From Rebecca billardiae RCC1528 (lineage: Eukaryota; Haptophyta): a stretch of 64,000 nucleotides of DNA. The notes under the pieces are model-generated. The model saw only the letters and a list, made by a program, of their open reading frames with translations, had not been told where the DNA came from and ran no database searches. The stretch covers positions 1,116,001-1,180,000 of the forward strand of contig OZ251245.1 of assembly GCA_965240325.2 (NCBI GenBank), given 5' to 3'. Of the stretch, positions 1 to 10,960 are shown one piece after another. The stretch's first letter is position 1. Each line of letters begins with the position of its first letter. The position numbers and the translations under genes are program-made.

Positions 1-3000
1 CGCGCCGCGGCGGCGGCGGCGGCGGCGGCGGGCGCGGCCGCGGCCGCCTCTGCCGGCGGCGGCGTGACACACGCCTCAGCTAGCCGGCGGCGCAGCTCGG
101 CAAACTCTGTGCCGGGCGCGTGCGCGAAGGCCTGCGCGCCGCCGGGCGCGCGTGGGTCGAGCGTGGGTCGCGCGGTCGCGCGCGTGAGTGAGCCCGCGGG
201 GTCACGCACGCACGGCGGCCGGCGCGCCTCGAAAGTCCGGAGGCCCTCGGCGCTCGGCGCTCGGCGAGCGCGGCGGCGCGGGCGCGGCGCGCCGTGCTCG
301 CGCGCGCGCTCACCTGCGCGAGCGCTCGCATCGCCGTCTCGGCATCGATGAGGCAGGGCGTGCCCTTGGCGCCGGTCCACTCTGAGACGCGCGGCGCGCG
401 GCCGAGCAGGCCCTGCAGCGCGCCCAGCGTCGCGAACGCCGCGTCCGCCGCCTCCTGTGAGAGCGGCGACCACAGCCCCAGGAGCCGGCCGCACAGATGC
501 GCTTTGGAGTTGTGCCCTCTGCACGCGCCCAGACTGCGCGAGAGGGCGAAGAGCGCCGCGCGCGCGCGGCGGTGCGTGCCGTGCTGCAGCACGAGGTGCT
601 GCTCGGCGAACGCGGCGAAGGGCTGCGGGCGGTGCGGGCGGCGCGGCGGCGCGGCGGGGTGTGTCAGTGGCGCGCCACCACGGCCGAGGCGCGCGGCGCG
701 GCGCAAGCGCGCGGCCGCGGCGCGGCGTGGGCGACGAGCGCGGTGGGGGCGACGAGCGCGGTGGGGTCGAAGGCCATGCGACGGGCGGCGGCGCGCGCGC
801 AGCACCTGCTCGACCGCGGCGAGCTTGGCGCGCGCGCGCGAGGCTGCTTCGATCCCGAGGTCGATGCCCGACGCCGCCGGCGGCGGCGGCGGCTGCTGCT
901 GCTGCGCGCCCCCGCCCCCGGCAGCGGCGTCCGCCGCCGCGCCCTCCGCGCCCGCCGCCTCCGCCTCCGCCTCCGCGCGCGCGTCGAGCCGCGCGGCGTA
1001 CAGCTGCGAGACGAGACGCGCCATCTCGCGCTCGGTGAGCGGCGCGTGCTCGGGCTCGGTGTCGCCCACGGTGGGCGGCAGCCCGACCGTGCCGTCCACG
1101 CGCTCCGCCTCCGCCTCCGCCGCGGCCGCGGCCAGGTCCGTCACGGCGATCGAGCCAACGCCATCGCCACCTCTCAGCAGCACATCGGCGGCGCCGACGA
1201 CCGCCGCGCCGCTCCCGCCGAATGCGGACTGGACGGCCATGTCCTTGCGCGAGGCGAAGCGCTCCTCCCACGGGGCGAGCCGGAGCGCCGCGTCCGCGAG
1301 GCTGTCGTCCAGCTCCGCCGCGCGGCCCGCCGCCTCCGCCGCCGCCTTCTCCGCGGCCGCGCGCGCGGCCGCGTCGACCGCGGCCGAGCGCTGAGCTCGC
1401 TCGGCCGTGGCGGCGGCGGCATCCAGGCTGCTGTCCGCGTCGGCGAGCGTGTCGCCGAGCGCGCGCTCGGTGGCGTGCGCGGCGGCGAGCTCGAGCCGGA
1501 GCGCCTCGGCGCGCGCCGCCTCCGCCGCCACCGCGCCGTGCGCCGCCCGCTCCTTCTCCGCCGCCACCGCCGCCTGCGCCTTGTGCTCCTGCAGCGCGCC
1601 GCGTGAGGCGGCAAGCTCGGCGCGCGCCGCGTCCGCCGCGCGCCTCGCGTCCTCCGCCGCCTCGCGCTCGGCGGACGCGCGCGCCTCGGCCTTCTCGACC
1701 TCGACGGCGGCGCGCGCGTCCGCCTCCGCCTGCGCGTTGAGCATCGCCGCGCGCGCCGCCTCCGCGCGCGCGATCGCCGCGCCCATCTCATCGCGCGCGC
1801 CGGCCGCGTCCGCGGCCGCGCCCGCCGCGCGCGACTCCGCCTCGGCCACCGCCGCGCGCGCCGCCGCCTCCTGCTCGACGAGCACCTTGCGCGCGGCGTC
1901 GTGCTCGGCGGCCTGCTCGGCGGCGGCGCGCTTGGCCTCCTGCAGCGCCGCCTGCGACTCGAGCGCGTCCTGCACCGCGCGCGCCGCGCGCTCCAGCGCC
2001 TTGCCCTCCGCCTCGCGCGCCGCAGACGCCAGGATGGCGGCGCGCGCCTCCGCTGTCTCCTCCGCAGCAGCGAGCGCCTGCTCGGCCATCAGCCGGTGTG
2101 AGTTGGCGTCGGCGGCGGCGGCGTCGGTCGCGGCGCGCGCCTCGACGAGCTGCCGGCTCACGTCCGCGAGCTCCGCGCTCTCCGCCGAGCGCGCGTGCTC
2201 CAGCGCCTCCGCCGTGCGCGCCGCCTGCGCAAAGGCCTCGTCGGCGCGGCCGGCCGCGTCGCGCGCGGACGTGTGCGCTGCTGACACGTCGGCGTCCGCG
2301 TCGGCGAGCGCGCGCGCGGCGGCGTGCGCGGTGGCGCCGAGCTCGGCGCGCGCGGCGCGCGCGTCTGCGCGCTCCGCCGCGCGCGCCGCCTCCATCGCCG
2401 CCACCGCCGCGCCATCCGGCCGCGTCTCGAGCTCGCGAACCTCGGCGGCGAGCGTCGCTGCCTCGGCCGCGCCGCGCCTGCGCTGCTCCTCCGCGCCGCC
2501 CTGGAGGCCGTCCGCGCGCGAGACGGCTGCGGCGAGTGAGTCGGCGGCGGCGGTGCGCTGCGTGTCCGCGGTGTCGCGCTCGTGCTGCAGCGCGAACTCC
2601 GCCGCCTTCAGCCGCGACTCCGCCTCGCCCAGCGCCTTGGACAGCCGCTCGATCTCCGCCTCCGTGCGCGCGCGCTCCGCAGAGCCGCCCTCGCGCAAGT
2701 CCTTTGCCTCCGCCTCCGCCGCATCGAGATCGACGCGGAGGCGGCTGAGCTGCTCGGCGTGGGAGGCGGCGGCGAACTGCGCGGAGCGCTTCGCCGCGGC
2801 GAGGTCCGCGCCGCGCCGCACCAGCGCGGCGGAGAGGGACGAGTCCGCGTGCCCGACGGCGATCGTGAGCGAGCGCGTCTCGGCGGCCGCGCGCGCCGCG
2901 CCGCCCGCGGCCGCCTCGGCCGCCGCCTTTGCCGCCGCGATCGTCCGCACGGCGTCGTCGCGGGCGAGCTCGCTGAGCGCGCCGTCGAGCGCGCGGCACT

Positions 3001-6000
3001 CGGCGAGCGCCGAGTCGCGCTCGCGGATCGCGCGCTCCAGCCGGTACCGCAGCCCGTCGATGATCCGCGCGCCGTGCATCGACACCTCGGAGAGCGCGGC
3101 CGCCTCCGAGTCGCCGTGCTCAAGCGCCGCGCGCAGTGAGGCGAGGTCGACGCGCGCAACGTCCCGCTGCGCGCTCAGCGAGGCGACGGTGGCGGTCTGC
3201 GCCTTGCGGTACGCGCGGTTGTGCGCGAGCATGTCGTGCGCGATGCCGGCGAGCTCGCTCAGCTGCGCGTCCGCGTCGGCGAGCGCGGTGGTCAGCGCGA
3301 CGCGGTCGGCGGCGCCGCCGGTCCGCAGCCGGCGCGCCTCGACGGCCGCCACTTTGGTCGCGGCCGCGAGCGCGCGCTGGGCTGTCTCCTCCATGTGGTG
3401 CAGCTCGGCGGGCATGCGCTCGGCGAGGAGCTCGGCGCGGGCGGAGGTGGCGCGGAGCAGCTGCGTCGACGCGTGCCACCCCGTCTCGTGCCGGCTCAGC
3501 TCCGCGCTCAGCACCGCCACCTCGTCCAGCGCCCTCACCTTCTCGATGCGCGCCGCGTGCGCCTCGTCCGCGAGGCCGCGCTGCCGATCGGCCGCCTCGG
3601 CGCGCGCCTTGGCGAAGCGCTCGTCGGCGAACTGCGCGGCCTCCTTGAGCCGGCGCGCGGACTCGGCCGCCTCCGCCTCCGCCTCCGCCACGCGCCGCGC
3701 CCGCTCCTTGTCCTGCGCGCGCGCCGCCTCGAGGTCCGCCGCCACCTGCGAGCGCACGAGCTGCTCACGGGACACCTCCGCGCGGGCGGCGCGCAGCGAG
3801 TCGGCTGTCTCGCGCGCGGCCGAGCGCGCCGCCTCGGCCTCGGCGCGCGCGGCGTCGGCGTCGGCGCGCGCGGCGGCGGCGTCGGCGCGCGCCGACGCCG
3901 CCTGCGCGCGCGCCTCGCCCACCTCGCCGCCCGTCTGCCCGAGCTGCGCGCGCGCGTCCGCCGCCGCCGCCGCCTCCGCCTCGAACCGACGCACCGCCGC
4001 GGCCGTCTGCGCGCGCAGCCTCTCACGCTCGGCCGCCCACGCGTCGCGCTCGGCGGCGCGCTCCGAGTCGAGCTTGGCGAGCTCGGACTCGGCGAGCCGC
4101 GCCGCGCCGATCAGCTCCGAGCCGTACGACGCGCGCAGCTGCCCCTCCACCACGAACAGGTACGCCTTCCACAGGCGGACGAGCGCCTCGGCGCGCGCCA
4201 CGCCGGGCGTGCCCGCCAGCGCCTCGGCGAGCGTGTTGGCCAGCCCGGCGGAGTGCACGTACAGCGCCTGGTACAGGCGGGGCGCGACGCCGGGCGGCAC
4301 GCCGAGCGCGCGCAGCGCCGCGCGGGAGAGCCCCGCCGACTCGAGACCCGCGCCGCCGCCGCCCGACCCGCCGCCGAGCGCGCCACCCGACGCGATGGCT
4401 GTGCTCGCTCTCGAGCTGCGTGCCGCCGCGGCTGCCTCAAGCCACTCGGCAGCGGCCGCCTCGTCCTCCGCGACGTCGAAGGCGCCGGGCGGCACGGCGG
4501 CGGCGGCGGCGTCGGCGGCGTGCGTGTGCGCCGACGAGCCGTCCGACCACGCGCTCGGCTGCGCAGCGCCGACGTCCACCACAGCGCCGCCCCTGGCCCT
4601 GGGCGCACCGCCAGCGCCGCCGCCGCGCAGCTCAGCGTCGGCGCCGCCGCCGCCGTCGGCGCCGCCGTCGGCGGCGCTGAGCGGCGCGGGCGAGCTCGCG
4701 CTCTCCGCCACCTCGGCGGCGCCGAAGCGCGAGCTCGTGCGCTTCCCCTTCCGCGGCGCGGGCGAGAGCGACGAGAGCGACGACCCATGCGGAGAGGGCG
4801 CCAGCTGCGGGCTGCCAGCATGGCTGCCGCCGCCGCTGCTGCCCTCGCCGCCCGCATCGCCGCCGCCGCCGCCGCCGCCGCCGGCGGAGGGCTCGGCGGG
4901 CGCGCCCGCGTCGGCGTCCAGGCTGATCGCGACGGGCGCGGCGCGCGTGGACTGGCTGCTGCTCGGCTCGCGGCTCGCGCGGCCCGAGCCGCCGCCGCCG
5001 CCGCCCCCCGCGCTGGCCACGCTGCGGTCGCCGCGCGCGCTGCCGCTGCCATCGCCGACGCCTTCGCACACGCCGCCGCCGCCGTCGGCGCCGCCGCCGC
5101 TGCCCAGCGCCGGGCGTGAGCCCCACGCGCCGCTGGGCGCGGGCGGCGCGGGCGCGGCGCCGAGTAGCACCTCCGCCTCCACGCCGTACGCGCCGGGCGG
5201 CGCGGCCCACGTCGCGCGCGCCCCGCCGTACCCACCCGCGCCGCGCACAAAGTTGGCGCGCTTGGGCGGCGTCGAGCTAGGCAGCTGCCGCAGCAGCAGC
5301 TCGTCGAGCCACTGCTCGGGGCCGCCGACGCGCTTGATCGTGCCGCCGCCCGCGAGGCCCATCGGCAGGGAGAGCGAGAGGTCCACGGGGCGCGGCGGGC
5401 CGAAGCTCTCGCCCTCGCCCATCAGCATGGCCGCCATCGCGCCGACGCCGGCGCTCGGCTCACCCGCCGTGGCGCTGCGCGCCGCCGCGACGCCCGCGCC
5501 CGCCGGGTGCGAGCGGCTGCGGCCGAGGGCGCCGGCGGTGCGCGGCGGCCGCTTGGGCGCGGAGAGGTCGCGCCCGATGGGCGGCAGGAGCTTGGGCGCC
5601 GCCACGCCCACGTCGCTCAGCGAGGCGTGCACGCGCGCGGCGGTCGCGTCGGCGCGCGAGCGCGCCGCGGGCTCGTGTGAGTGCGCGGACGCGTCGCGGC
5701 GCAGCAGCAGCGAGGAGGCCGGGACGGTGCGGCGCGTGTGGTCGTCCACCTCGTCCAGCAGCGACGACATCTCGTTCAGCAGCGACGCGCGCACCGAGCG
5801 GCGCGGCTGCTCGGCGGCGCCGCCGCCAACGCCGCCGCCGTGCAGCACGCCGATGGCATCGTCGTCGTCCTCGTCGTCGCCCTGCGCGGCAGCGCCCCAC
5901 TGCAGCGGCTTGTGCGGATCCCACGAGTGGAACTTGGCGGCCGCCATGCTCGCGCACGCCGCGCCACGCACTCGCGCGCCCGCACTCGCGGCCGAGGTGT

Positions 6001-6121
6001 GCAGCAGCCACGGCTTGTCGCTCGCTGCCCACTGCCACCCTTGCTTGCTGTCCGAGCTTGCGTCGAAAAACGACCAGCGGCGGCCACGATGGCCGTTTCC
6101 GCTCGCGGGCGCGGGATTCAT
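1..6121 (-). CDS. Giant alanine-rich coiled-coil protein, 3' end beyond left edge
   Basis: No function is assigned. I take the ATG at 6121 (N-terminus MNPAPASGNG) because it sits 71 bp from the divergent gene's start. An in-frame ATG at 6166 is an alternative. The first ~600 residues are low-complexity Gly/Ser/Ala. Near 4300-4100 there is a compact segment (LYQALYVHSAGLANTL, then ALVRLWKAYLFVVEGQL) that leads into about 1000 residues of Ala/Glu/Arg-rich heptad sequence (4100-1280), a long coiled coil. The segment plus coiled coil recalls the TSNAXIP1-type N-terminal region of axonemal or basal-body proteins, but this is only a resemblance. Two phase-0 introns are likely. One is 805-623 (donor CAG|GTGCTG, pyrimidine-rich tract, CCGCAG). 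The other is 313-105 (CAG|GTGAGC, CACAGAG), after which FAELRRRLAEA continues and the reading frame leaves the window. An uninterrupted reading would instead stop at about 80. Confidence 0.7.
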
Positions 6122-6192
6122 GAGAGCTGCCGGGCGGACACAGCCCGGGCGCGCGTGTAACGACATCGTGCGCGCGAGATCCGCCTTTCGCC
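6122..6192. promoter_or_regulatory. 71-bp bidirectional promoter region
   Basis: This is the whole spacer between two divergent start codons (minus ATG at 6121, plus ATG at 6193). It must hold both 5' UTRs and core promoters unless the coiled-coil gene starts further upstream. No TATA box is visible and the sequence is GC-rich. Confidence 0.4.
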
Positions 6193-8340
6193 ATGGCCTT
6201 CCGCTGGGTGCCCTCGCCCGAGGTGGCGAGCGGCGACCCGCAGGTGCAGATCCTGCAGTCGATGGTGCGCGCGCGCGTGCCCGATGACGCGGTGCGCCTC
6301 GCCGAGCTCGAGGAGCTCGCGCGCGCCAACATGGCCAACTCCTCCGCCGACGAGAGCGCGGCGGAGGGCGTGTCGCCTGAGCTGCTGTTGATCGTCGGGC
6401 GCGAGTACGGCGCGCCTCTCGCGCTGACGGCGGACGTGGCCGCGCACGCCGTGAGCATGCACCGCACGCGCATCGTGATGCCGCACGACACCAGCCAGCG
6501 CACCGAGCCCGGCAGCTCGGAGCTGGGCTCGCTCCTCGCCGCCGCGTTTGCGTCGGCGACACCGCGCACCGTCGAGCGGCGCGCGCGCGACACGCGCGCG
6601 GCGGCGCTGGAGACGCAGCTCGGGAGCACCGTGCAGAGCTCGGCGAGCGCGCCGACGCTCCCAGTGCCGGCGGGGCAAAGCGCTCGCCGCTCGTCCACCC
6701 TCGCGGCCACGCCCGGACACAGGCGACGCTCCCAGCGCGCTTCGGTGAGTCAGCTCGGTGCGGGCGCTGCCGCCGGGGCGGCCGCCGGCTCGAGCCCGAT
6801 GCGCTCGCGCCGCATGACGTCGCGGCGGCTCACCGCGCAGCGCGCTGAGCTGCAGGCCGCGGGCCTCGGCGCCGCGCACGACGAGCCGCCCGCGCAGCCT
6901 GAGCCGCCCGCGCACGCGCCCGCGCCTGACGCGCCGCCGCCGCCGCCGCTGGCCGGGGCATCGCCCACCGCCGGGCTCGCGCGCCGCTCGCCGCCCGTCT
7001 CGGACTATCACCGCCATCTCGCGGACCAGATCGCGCAGGCGAGCGCGCGGATGCGCCGCTCGCGCTCGGAGCTCGCGCACCCCGCGTTCGGCGGGAAGGA
7101 CGGGTACTACCGCCAGATGCTTGTGCAGAGGCTGAGCGGCCGCAGCGGCGGTGCGCTCTCGGCCGGCGCGGGCGCGGACGGCGGCGCGGCGGGCGGCGCG
7201 GTGCAGGCGGCGGCGGCGCACCTCGCGGCGATGCGGCTCAACCCGGTGGAGGGCTGGCTCGACACCGCCGACGTGGCGGCGCAGAAGGAGCGCATCCTGG
7301 GCAAGTCGCAGACGCTGCTCGCGCGCAAGGAGGAGGAGCGCGTCACGGCGGCGATCGCGCGCGCCGCGAGGGGCGCCGCGCCGAGCGGCGCTGGCCCAGG
7401 CCTGCTGAGTGCGGCCGAGGCGGCGGCGGTGGGCGGCGGCGCGGACGGCGGCGCGGACGGTGGCGGCGGCGGCGGCGGCGCTCGGAGTACCAGCATGGGC
7501 AGCGTGCTCCCGGCCGGCGGCGCGGCCGGCGGCGCGCGCGGCGGCGCGGGTGCGCAGCCGCCGCCTGCTGTCACGTCGCCACAGCGGGCGGCCGGCGGCG
7601 GCAGCCGCAACTCGCCTCAGATGCCCTCGCGATTCGGCGGCGGGCGGCGGTCCTCCGCCACGCTGCCGCCGCTCGCGCCGGACACGGTGCCTGCGACGCT
7701 GATGGCCGCGCTGCAGGCGGCCGAGGCCGCCGCCAACGCCTCGCTGCCCGCGCTCGCGCCGGGCGGCGGCGCGGCACCGCTCCTGCCGGGCGCGCGCGGC
7801 GCGCACAAGCCGCCGTCGCGCGAGCGTGCGGGGCTGCACTCGCGCGGCAGCAGCGACGGGCTGGCGCTTGAGCCGGCGCGGCCGAGCACGGGTACCAGCG
7901 CCGGTGGCGGCAGCGGCGCCGCCTCCTCCGTCGTCACGAGGGTGATGCTCGAGAGGGTCACCTCCTCCACCGCGCGACAGCCCAGCAGCGCGCTCCTGCA
8001 GCCGACCGCCGCGGCGGCGGGCGGCGGCGGCGCGCCCGCGCCGCCTGTGGGCAGTGTGGCTGCGGCCCTCGTGGCGTTCGGCGCGGAGCGGGCCGCCGGC
8101 GGCGGGCCCGCGTCGCCGGGCGACGTCGTGGCGCTGCCTGCGCCGCCCCTCGCGCCCCGCGCCGCCATCCCTGTCGCCATCGTGCCGCCGCCGCCCGAAG
8201 GGGAAGACGAGGGCGAGGGCGCTCACGGCTCGCGCTCGCCGCCCGGACACACTGGGCCGCCCGGCGGAGGCGCGCCCGCGTTCATCGGCTCGGTGCCCGC
8301 AGCCCTCGTCGCGGAGGGCGGCTCTGGAGCGGCGGGCTGA
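6193..8340 (+). CDS. Low-complexity Ala/Gly/Pro-rich protein of unknown function
   Basis: A single open exon of 715 residues from an ATG in good context (gccATGGCC) to TGA. I do not recognise the family. The first ~130 residues are the most ordered: MAFRWVPSPEV, a Leu-rich helical stretch (DAVRLAELEELARANMA) and VSPELLLIVGREYGAPLALT. A second conserved-looking block lies near residues 270-400 (DYHRHLADQIAQASARMRRS, AFGGKDGYYRQMLVQRLS, then WLDTADVAAQKERILGKSQT and a Glu/Arg helix). The remainder is Gly/Ala/Pro/Ser low complexity. There is no signal peptide or membrane segment. The gene shares a 71-bp spacer with the giant coiled-coil gene, so co-expression is plausible. The antisense strand is also open across most of this region, but that reading has no protein-like features. 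Confidence 0.65.
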   Translation: MAFRWVPSPEVASGDPQVQILQSMVRARVPDDAVRLAELEELARANMANSSADESAAEGVSPELLLIVGREYGAPLALTADVAAHAVSMHRTRIVMPHDTSQRTEPGSSELGSLLAAAFASATPRTVERRARDTRAAALETQLGSTVQSSASAPTLPVPAGQSARRSSTLAATPGHRRRSQRASVSQLGAGAAAGAAAGSSPMRSRRMTSRRLTAQRAELQAAGLGAAHDEPPAQPEPPAHAPAPDAPPPPPLAGASPTAGLARRSPPVSDYHRHLADQIAQASARMRRSRSELAHPAFGGKDGYYRQMLVQRLSGRSGGALSAGAGADGGAAGGAVQAAAAHLAAMRLNPVEGWLDTADVAAQKERILGKSQTLLARKEEERVTAAIARAARGAAPSGAGPGLLSAAEAAAVGGGADGGADGGGGGGGARSTSMGSVLPAGGAAGGARGGAGAQPPPAVTSPQRAAGGGSRNSPQMPSRFGGGRRSSATLPPLAPDTVPATLMAALQAAEAAANASLPALAPGGGAAPLLPGARGAHKPPSRERAGLHSRGSSDGLALEPARPSTGTSAGGGSGAASSVVTRVMLERVTSSTARQPSSALLQPTAAAAGGGGAPAPPVGSVAAALVAFGAERAAGGGPASPGDVVALPAPPLAPRAAIPVAIVPPPPEGEDEGEGAHGSRSPPGHTGPPGGGAPAFIGSVPAALVAEGGSGAAG

Positions 8341-9216
8341 GTGACCCGCTGTGTGCGTAGCGGTCGTTCAGCCCGCGAGCCGTGGCCGCTGATGCCCGGA
8401 TGCCGCGAGCCTTCAATGATGCTCAGCTCCGACGCGGCCCGCGGATCCGCGAGCGACTAGACGACGTTATATACGAGTGCCATGTGATGCGGCTTCGGCC
8501 AGCCGCCGAGCACTCTGTCACTGTGCGCGGCTTGTCGCCCTGCGCTGTATACTCTCTCTCTACGCGACTCCGTACTCCGTCATCGTATAGTCTCTTTGAT
8601 GATCGACGACGAACGTCGTCGATCGTCGTCGTGACTGTGATGTCTGTGGCATCGCTTACTTCGAGTTATTATCGGCTAGTATGCCGCGCTGATGCATGCC
8701 GTGAACGGGCAGCAGGCGTCAGAGACAGAGTCAGCACTGCGCTGTTAGTAGCTATAGCCGACGACGATACAATATGCGCTGACGACTGATTGACTCGCCG
8801 CCGAATGCACTGATGCCATCATCGTCAGATGTCAGATTGATGCCGCCTGCCCGTCGCCAGCGATGCCGCGTTGCGCAGCGGCCGGTGTGGCGCCGGCCCG
8901 CCGCGGGCGCGCGGCCCACGGCGCCACAGCGTTGCCAGCGAGTGCGCCGCCGGGCCGCGACGACGACGGCTTCGCTCGCTCGCGCTAGGCGAGATGTTGC
9001 TGCTGCCGAGTGCCTGATGCGCGCGCGGCCAGTAGCGCCTGGCATTCTGCCGCGTGGGCACGGCGTGTGGCGCTGCGGCGCGCGGCGCTGAGGCGGTACA
9101 CGCCCACCGCGGCGGCGCGCGGTGGCGGCGCTGCAGTGCCAGCTCGTCTCACGCCCCGCCAGCTGTCCACCTGTCATCAGCCTGCTTCAGTCTGGCTGCC
9201 AGTGCCAGTGCCAGTG
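8341..9216. other. Intergenic region, lower GC, with a palindrome
   Basis: The space between the convergent 3' ends of the 6193-8340 gene and the SET-domain gene. Composition drops from the coding level. It holds runs of CT/TA dinucleotides and an 11-bp palindrome at 8601-8624. I see no gene in it; short open frames on both strands are unstructured. Confidence 0.5.
8601..8624. repeat. Perfect 11-bp inverted repeat, 2-nt spacer
   Basis: Arms GATCGACGACG and CGTCGTCGATC are exact reverse complements separated by AA. A further partial copy of the right arm (ATCGTCGTCG) follows directly. The hairpin lies between two convergent genes, where a 3'-end or processing role would be possible. It could also be chance in GATC/CGTC-rich DNA. 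Confidence 0.6.
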
Positions 9217-10848
9217 TCAGTCAGCCGCGGCCTGGGTCTCCGCGTGCTGTGCGCGGCTGAGCTCCTCCAGGAGCAGCTGCTTGGCGCGCGTGCGGAAGTC
9301 GAGGGCGAGGCGCGTGCGCGGCGGCAGGGGCTGCGCGCCCGGGCCCGCCGCGCCGAGCCGCTCCAGGTCCGCCTCCACCGTCGTCGAGTACTCGCCCAGC
9401 TCGGCGCGCACCAGCTCCGCATACGAGAGCCGCGCGCCGCCTGCCGCCTCGCCGAGGGCGCGGAGCGCGCCGAGCGCTCGCTCGAGTGCTGCGCCGCAGA
9501 GCTGCCAGGCGCGCACGCGGCCGCGGGCGTCTGCGGCGAGCTCCCGCGCGGCGACGAGCTCGTCCAGCGCCGCGCGCGCCGCGGGCGTGAGCGCGTCCGT
9601 CCACCACGCCTCCCCGACCGCGCCCGCGTCGGCTGCGCCCGCGCCTTCGTCGCCGAAGCCAATGGGCGCGCCGCCGTCCGCGCCGGCGGAGGCGCCGCCG
9701 ACGCCGAACGCGAGCGGGAGGCGCGCGAGCGCGCGGTCGAGCGCGGGCTCGGGCGGCAGCATGAAGCCGAACTGCTGCACCAGCTTGCGCGCCGGCATCG
9801 GCCCGTACGTCACCAGCACCTCCTCGCCCGGCTCGATGGGCCGCGCGGCGAGCACGACAAACGCGCCCCAGGGGGCGAGTGCCTTCACTGTGTTCACGCG
9901 GTCGGGCTGGTGGTGGTTGCACAGGTCGGCGGCTGGGATGAGCATGGAGGAGCGGCCGCTGCCGGGCTCGCCCTCGCCGTACGCGCGCGAGGTGACCGTC
10001 GCGACCGCCCACTGCAGCTGCTCGAGCGAGGGCACGCCCAGCCCCGCCAGCGGGCCGCCCGGCGCGGCCGCGGCCTCCCAGCCGGGCCGCACCGTCGACT
10101 CGTACAGCGCGCGGAGCGAGGCGCGGCGCGCGCGCACCTCGGCGATGAGCTGCGGGCACTCGCACGCGGCGAGCTCGTCGTCGGCCCAGAGCTCCATCGG
10201 CCCGCCCTCCTCCGCGAACTCCTCCGCGGAGGGCAGCATCTCCAGCACCGGGCGCCACTCCTCCGCCTCGGTCGGCGCGGCCGCGCGGAAGAGAAGCAGC
10301 AGCGCGGTTCGCACGCACGCGGGCACGGCGTCGGTGCCGACGGAGTCGGCGTACACGGCGCCGACGGGCGAGGCGTCCGCGTGCGCCTCGTCCAGGATGC
10401 ACTCGTCCCGCGGGATCTTGATGATCTCCTCGCCGCGCGCGAACGCGCGCGCGGCGCGCACGCCGCGCAGGCCGATGCTCGGGTCGACGATCCCGACATC
10501 GACGCCGTCGAGGGCGGCGCCGCGCTCCTCGAGCCAGGCGCGGAGGCGGAGCCAGGCGGCGGACGCGTCGTCCGATCCCACCGCCGCGGCTGGGGGTGGC
10601 GTGGCAGACGCCGCGCCCTTCTTGGCCGGCGCCGGCGCCGCGCCGCCACCAAACCCCTTGGCCGCACCGCCGCCGCCGCGCTTCTTCTTGGCGCCCTTCG
10701 CGGCGAGCATGGTCGGCGTGCACGCGGCGCGTAGCCCCCGCGCTGGGCGCACGGCGTGCGCGTGCGGCCAGAGGGTGGCCGCGCCCGCCGTGCTGACGAG
10801 CACCGCCGCGGCGATGGCCGCGGCCGAGGCGCGGCACCGAGCCACCAT
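9217..10848 (-). CDS. SET-domain protein lysine methyltransferase, SETD3/Rubisco-LSMT-like
   Basis: A 543-residue protein from the ATG at 10848. It is predicted to transfer methyl groups from S-adenosylmethionine to a protein lysine or histidine. The SET core is visible: IGLRGVRAARAFARGEEIIKIP at the N-terminal edge, the NH motif within LIPAADLCNHHQPDRVNT, and the C-terminal EEVLVTYGPMPARKLVQQFGF (the YG...GF element). A helical C-terminal substrate-binding domain follows, as in Rubisco-LSMT and SETD3. The N-terminus MVARCRASAAAIAAAVLVS is a signal-like hydrophobic segment, followed by a basic Lys/Gly-rich stretch (AAKGAKKKRGGGG). That is compatible with a secretory or bipartite plastid leader, which would suit a plastid target; this is inference. 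An upstream in-frame reading to 10983 would overlap the neighbouring gene's start and is less likely. The gene is divergent from the glutamate kinase gene, 112 bp away. Confidence 0.82.
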   Translation of the reverse strand: MVARCRASAAAIAAAVLVSTAGAATLWPHAHAVRPARGLRAACTPTMLAAKGAKKKRGGGGAAKGFGGGAAPAPAKKGAASATPPPAAAVGSDDASAAWLRLRAWLEERGAALDGVDVGIVDPSIGLRGVRAARAFARGEEIIKIPRDECILDEAHADASPVGAVYADSVGTDAVPACVRTALLLLFRAAAPTEAEEWRPVLEMLPSAEEFAEEGGPMELWADDELAACECPQLIAEVRARRASLRALYESTVRPGWEAAAAPGGPLAGLGVPSLEQLQWAVATVTSRAYGEGEPGSGRSSMLIPAADLCNHHQPDRVNTVKALAPWGAFVVLAARPIEPGEEVLVTYGPMPARKLVQQFGFMLPPEPALDRALARLPLAFGVGGASAGADGGAPIGFGDEGAGAADAGAVGEAWWTDALTPAARAALDELVAARELAADARGRVRAWQLCGAALERALGALRALGEAAGGARLSYAELVRAELGEYSTTVEADLERLGAAGPGAQPLPPRTRLALDFRTRAKQLLLEELSRAQHAETQAAAD

Positions 10849-10960
10849 CCTGGGCCGGCCGCGTGCGTGGACGGAGATTCGGAGCAGCTCATCGAATTCG
10901 TTTTTCCTCCGCCCGGAATTCGGGCGGAGAATCCCGGCCGCCGCGTCGCCACCGCTAATC
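10849..10960. promoter_or_regulatory. 112-bp bidirectional promoter region
   Basis: Spacer between the divergent SET-domain and glutamate 5-kinase start codons. It carries an imperfect palindrome around 10902-10924 (CGCCCGGAATTCGGGCG, with AATTC repeats on both sides) and a short T run. These are the only AT-rich bases here and are candidate core-promoter elements. Confidence 0.4.

Noticed and set aside
1407-6287. A 1626-codon plus-strand reading frame opposite the coiled-coil gene
   Set aside because: Ser/Ala/Arg-only translation that mirrors the Ala/Glu heptads of the other strand. It arises from extreme GC at third positions and has no motif or promoter-like start.
6118-8250. Minus-strand 710-codon frame opposite the 6193 gene
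   Set aside because: Arg/Ala-rich shadow. The plus strand has the better start context and a plausible divergent arrangement.
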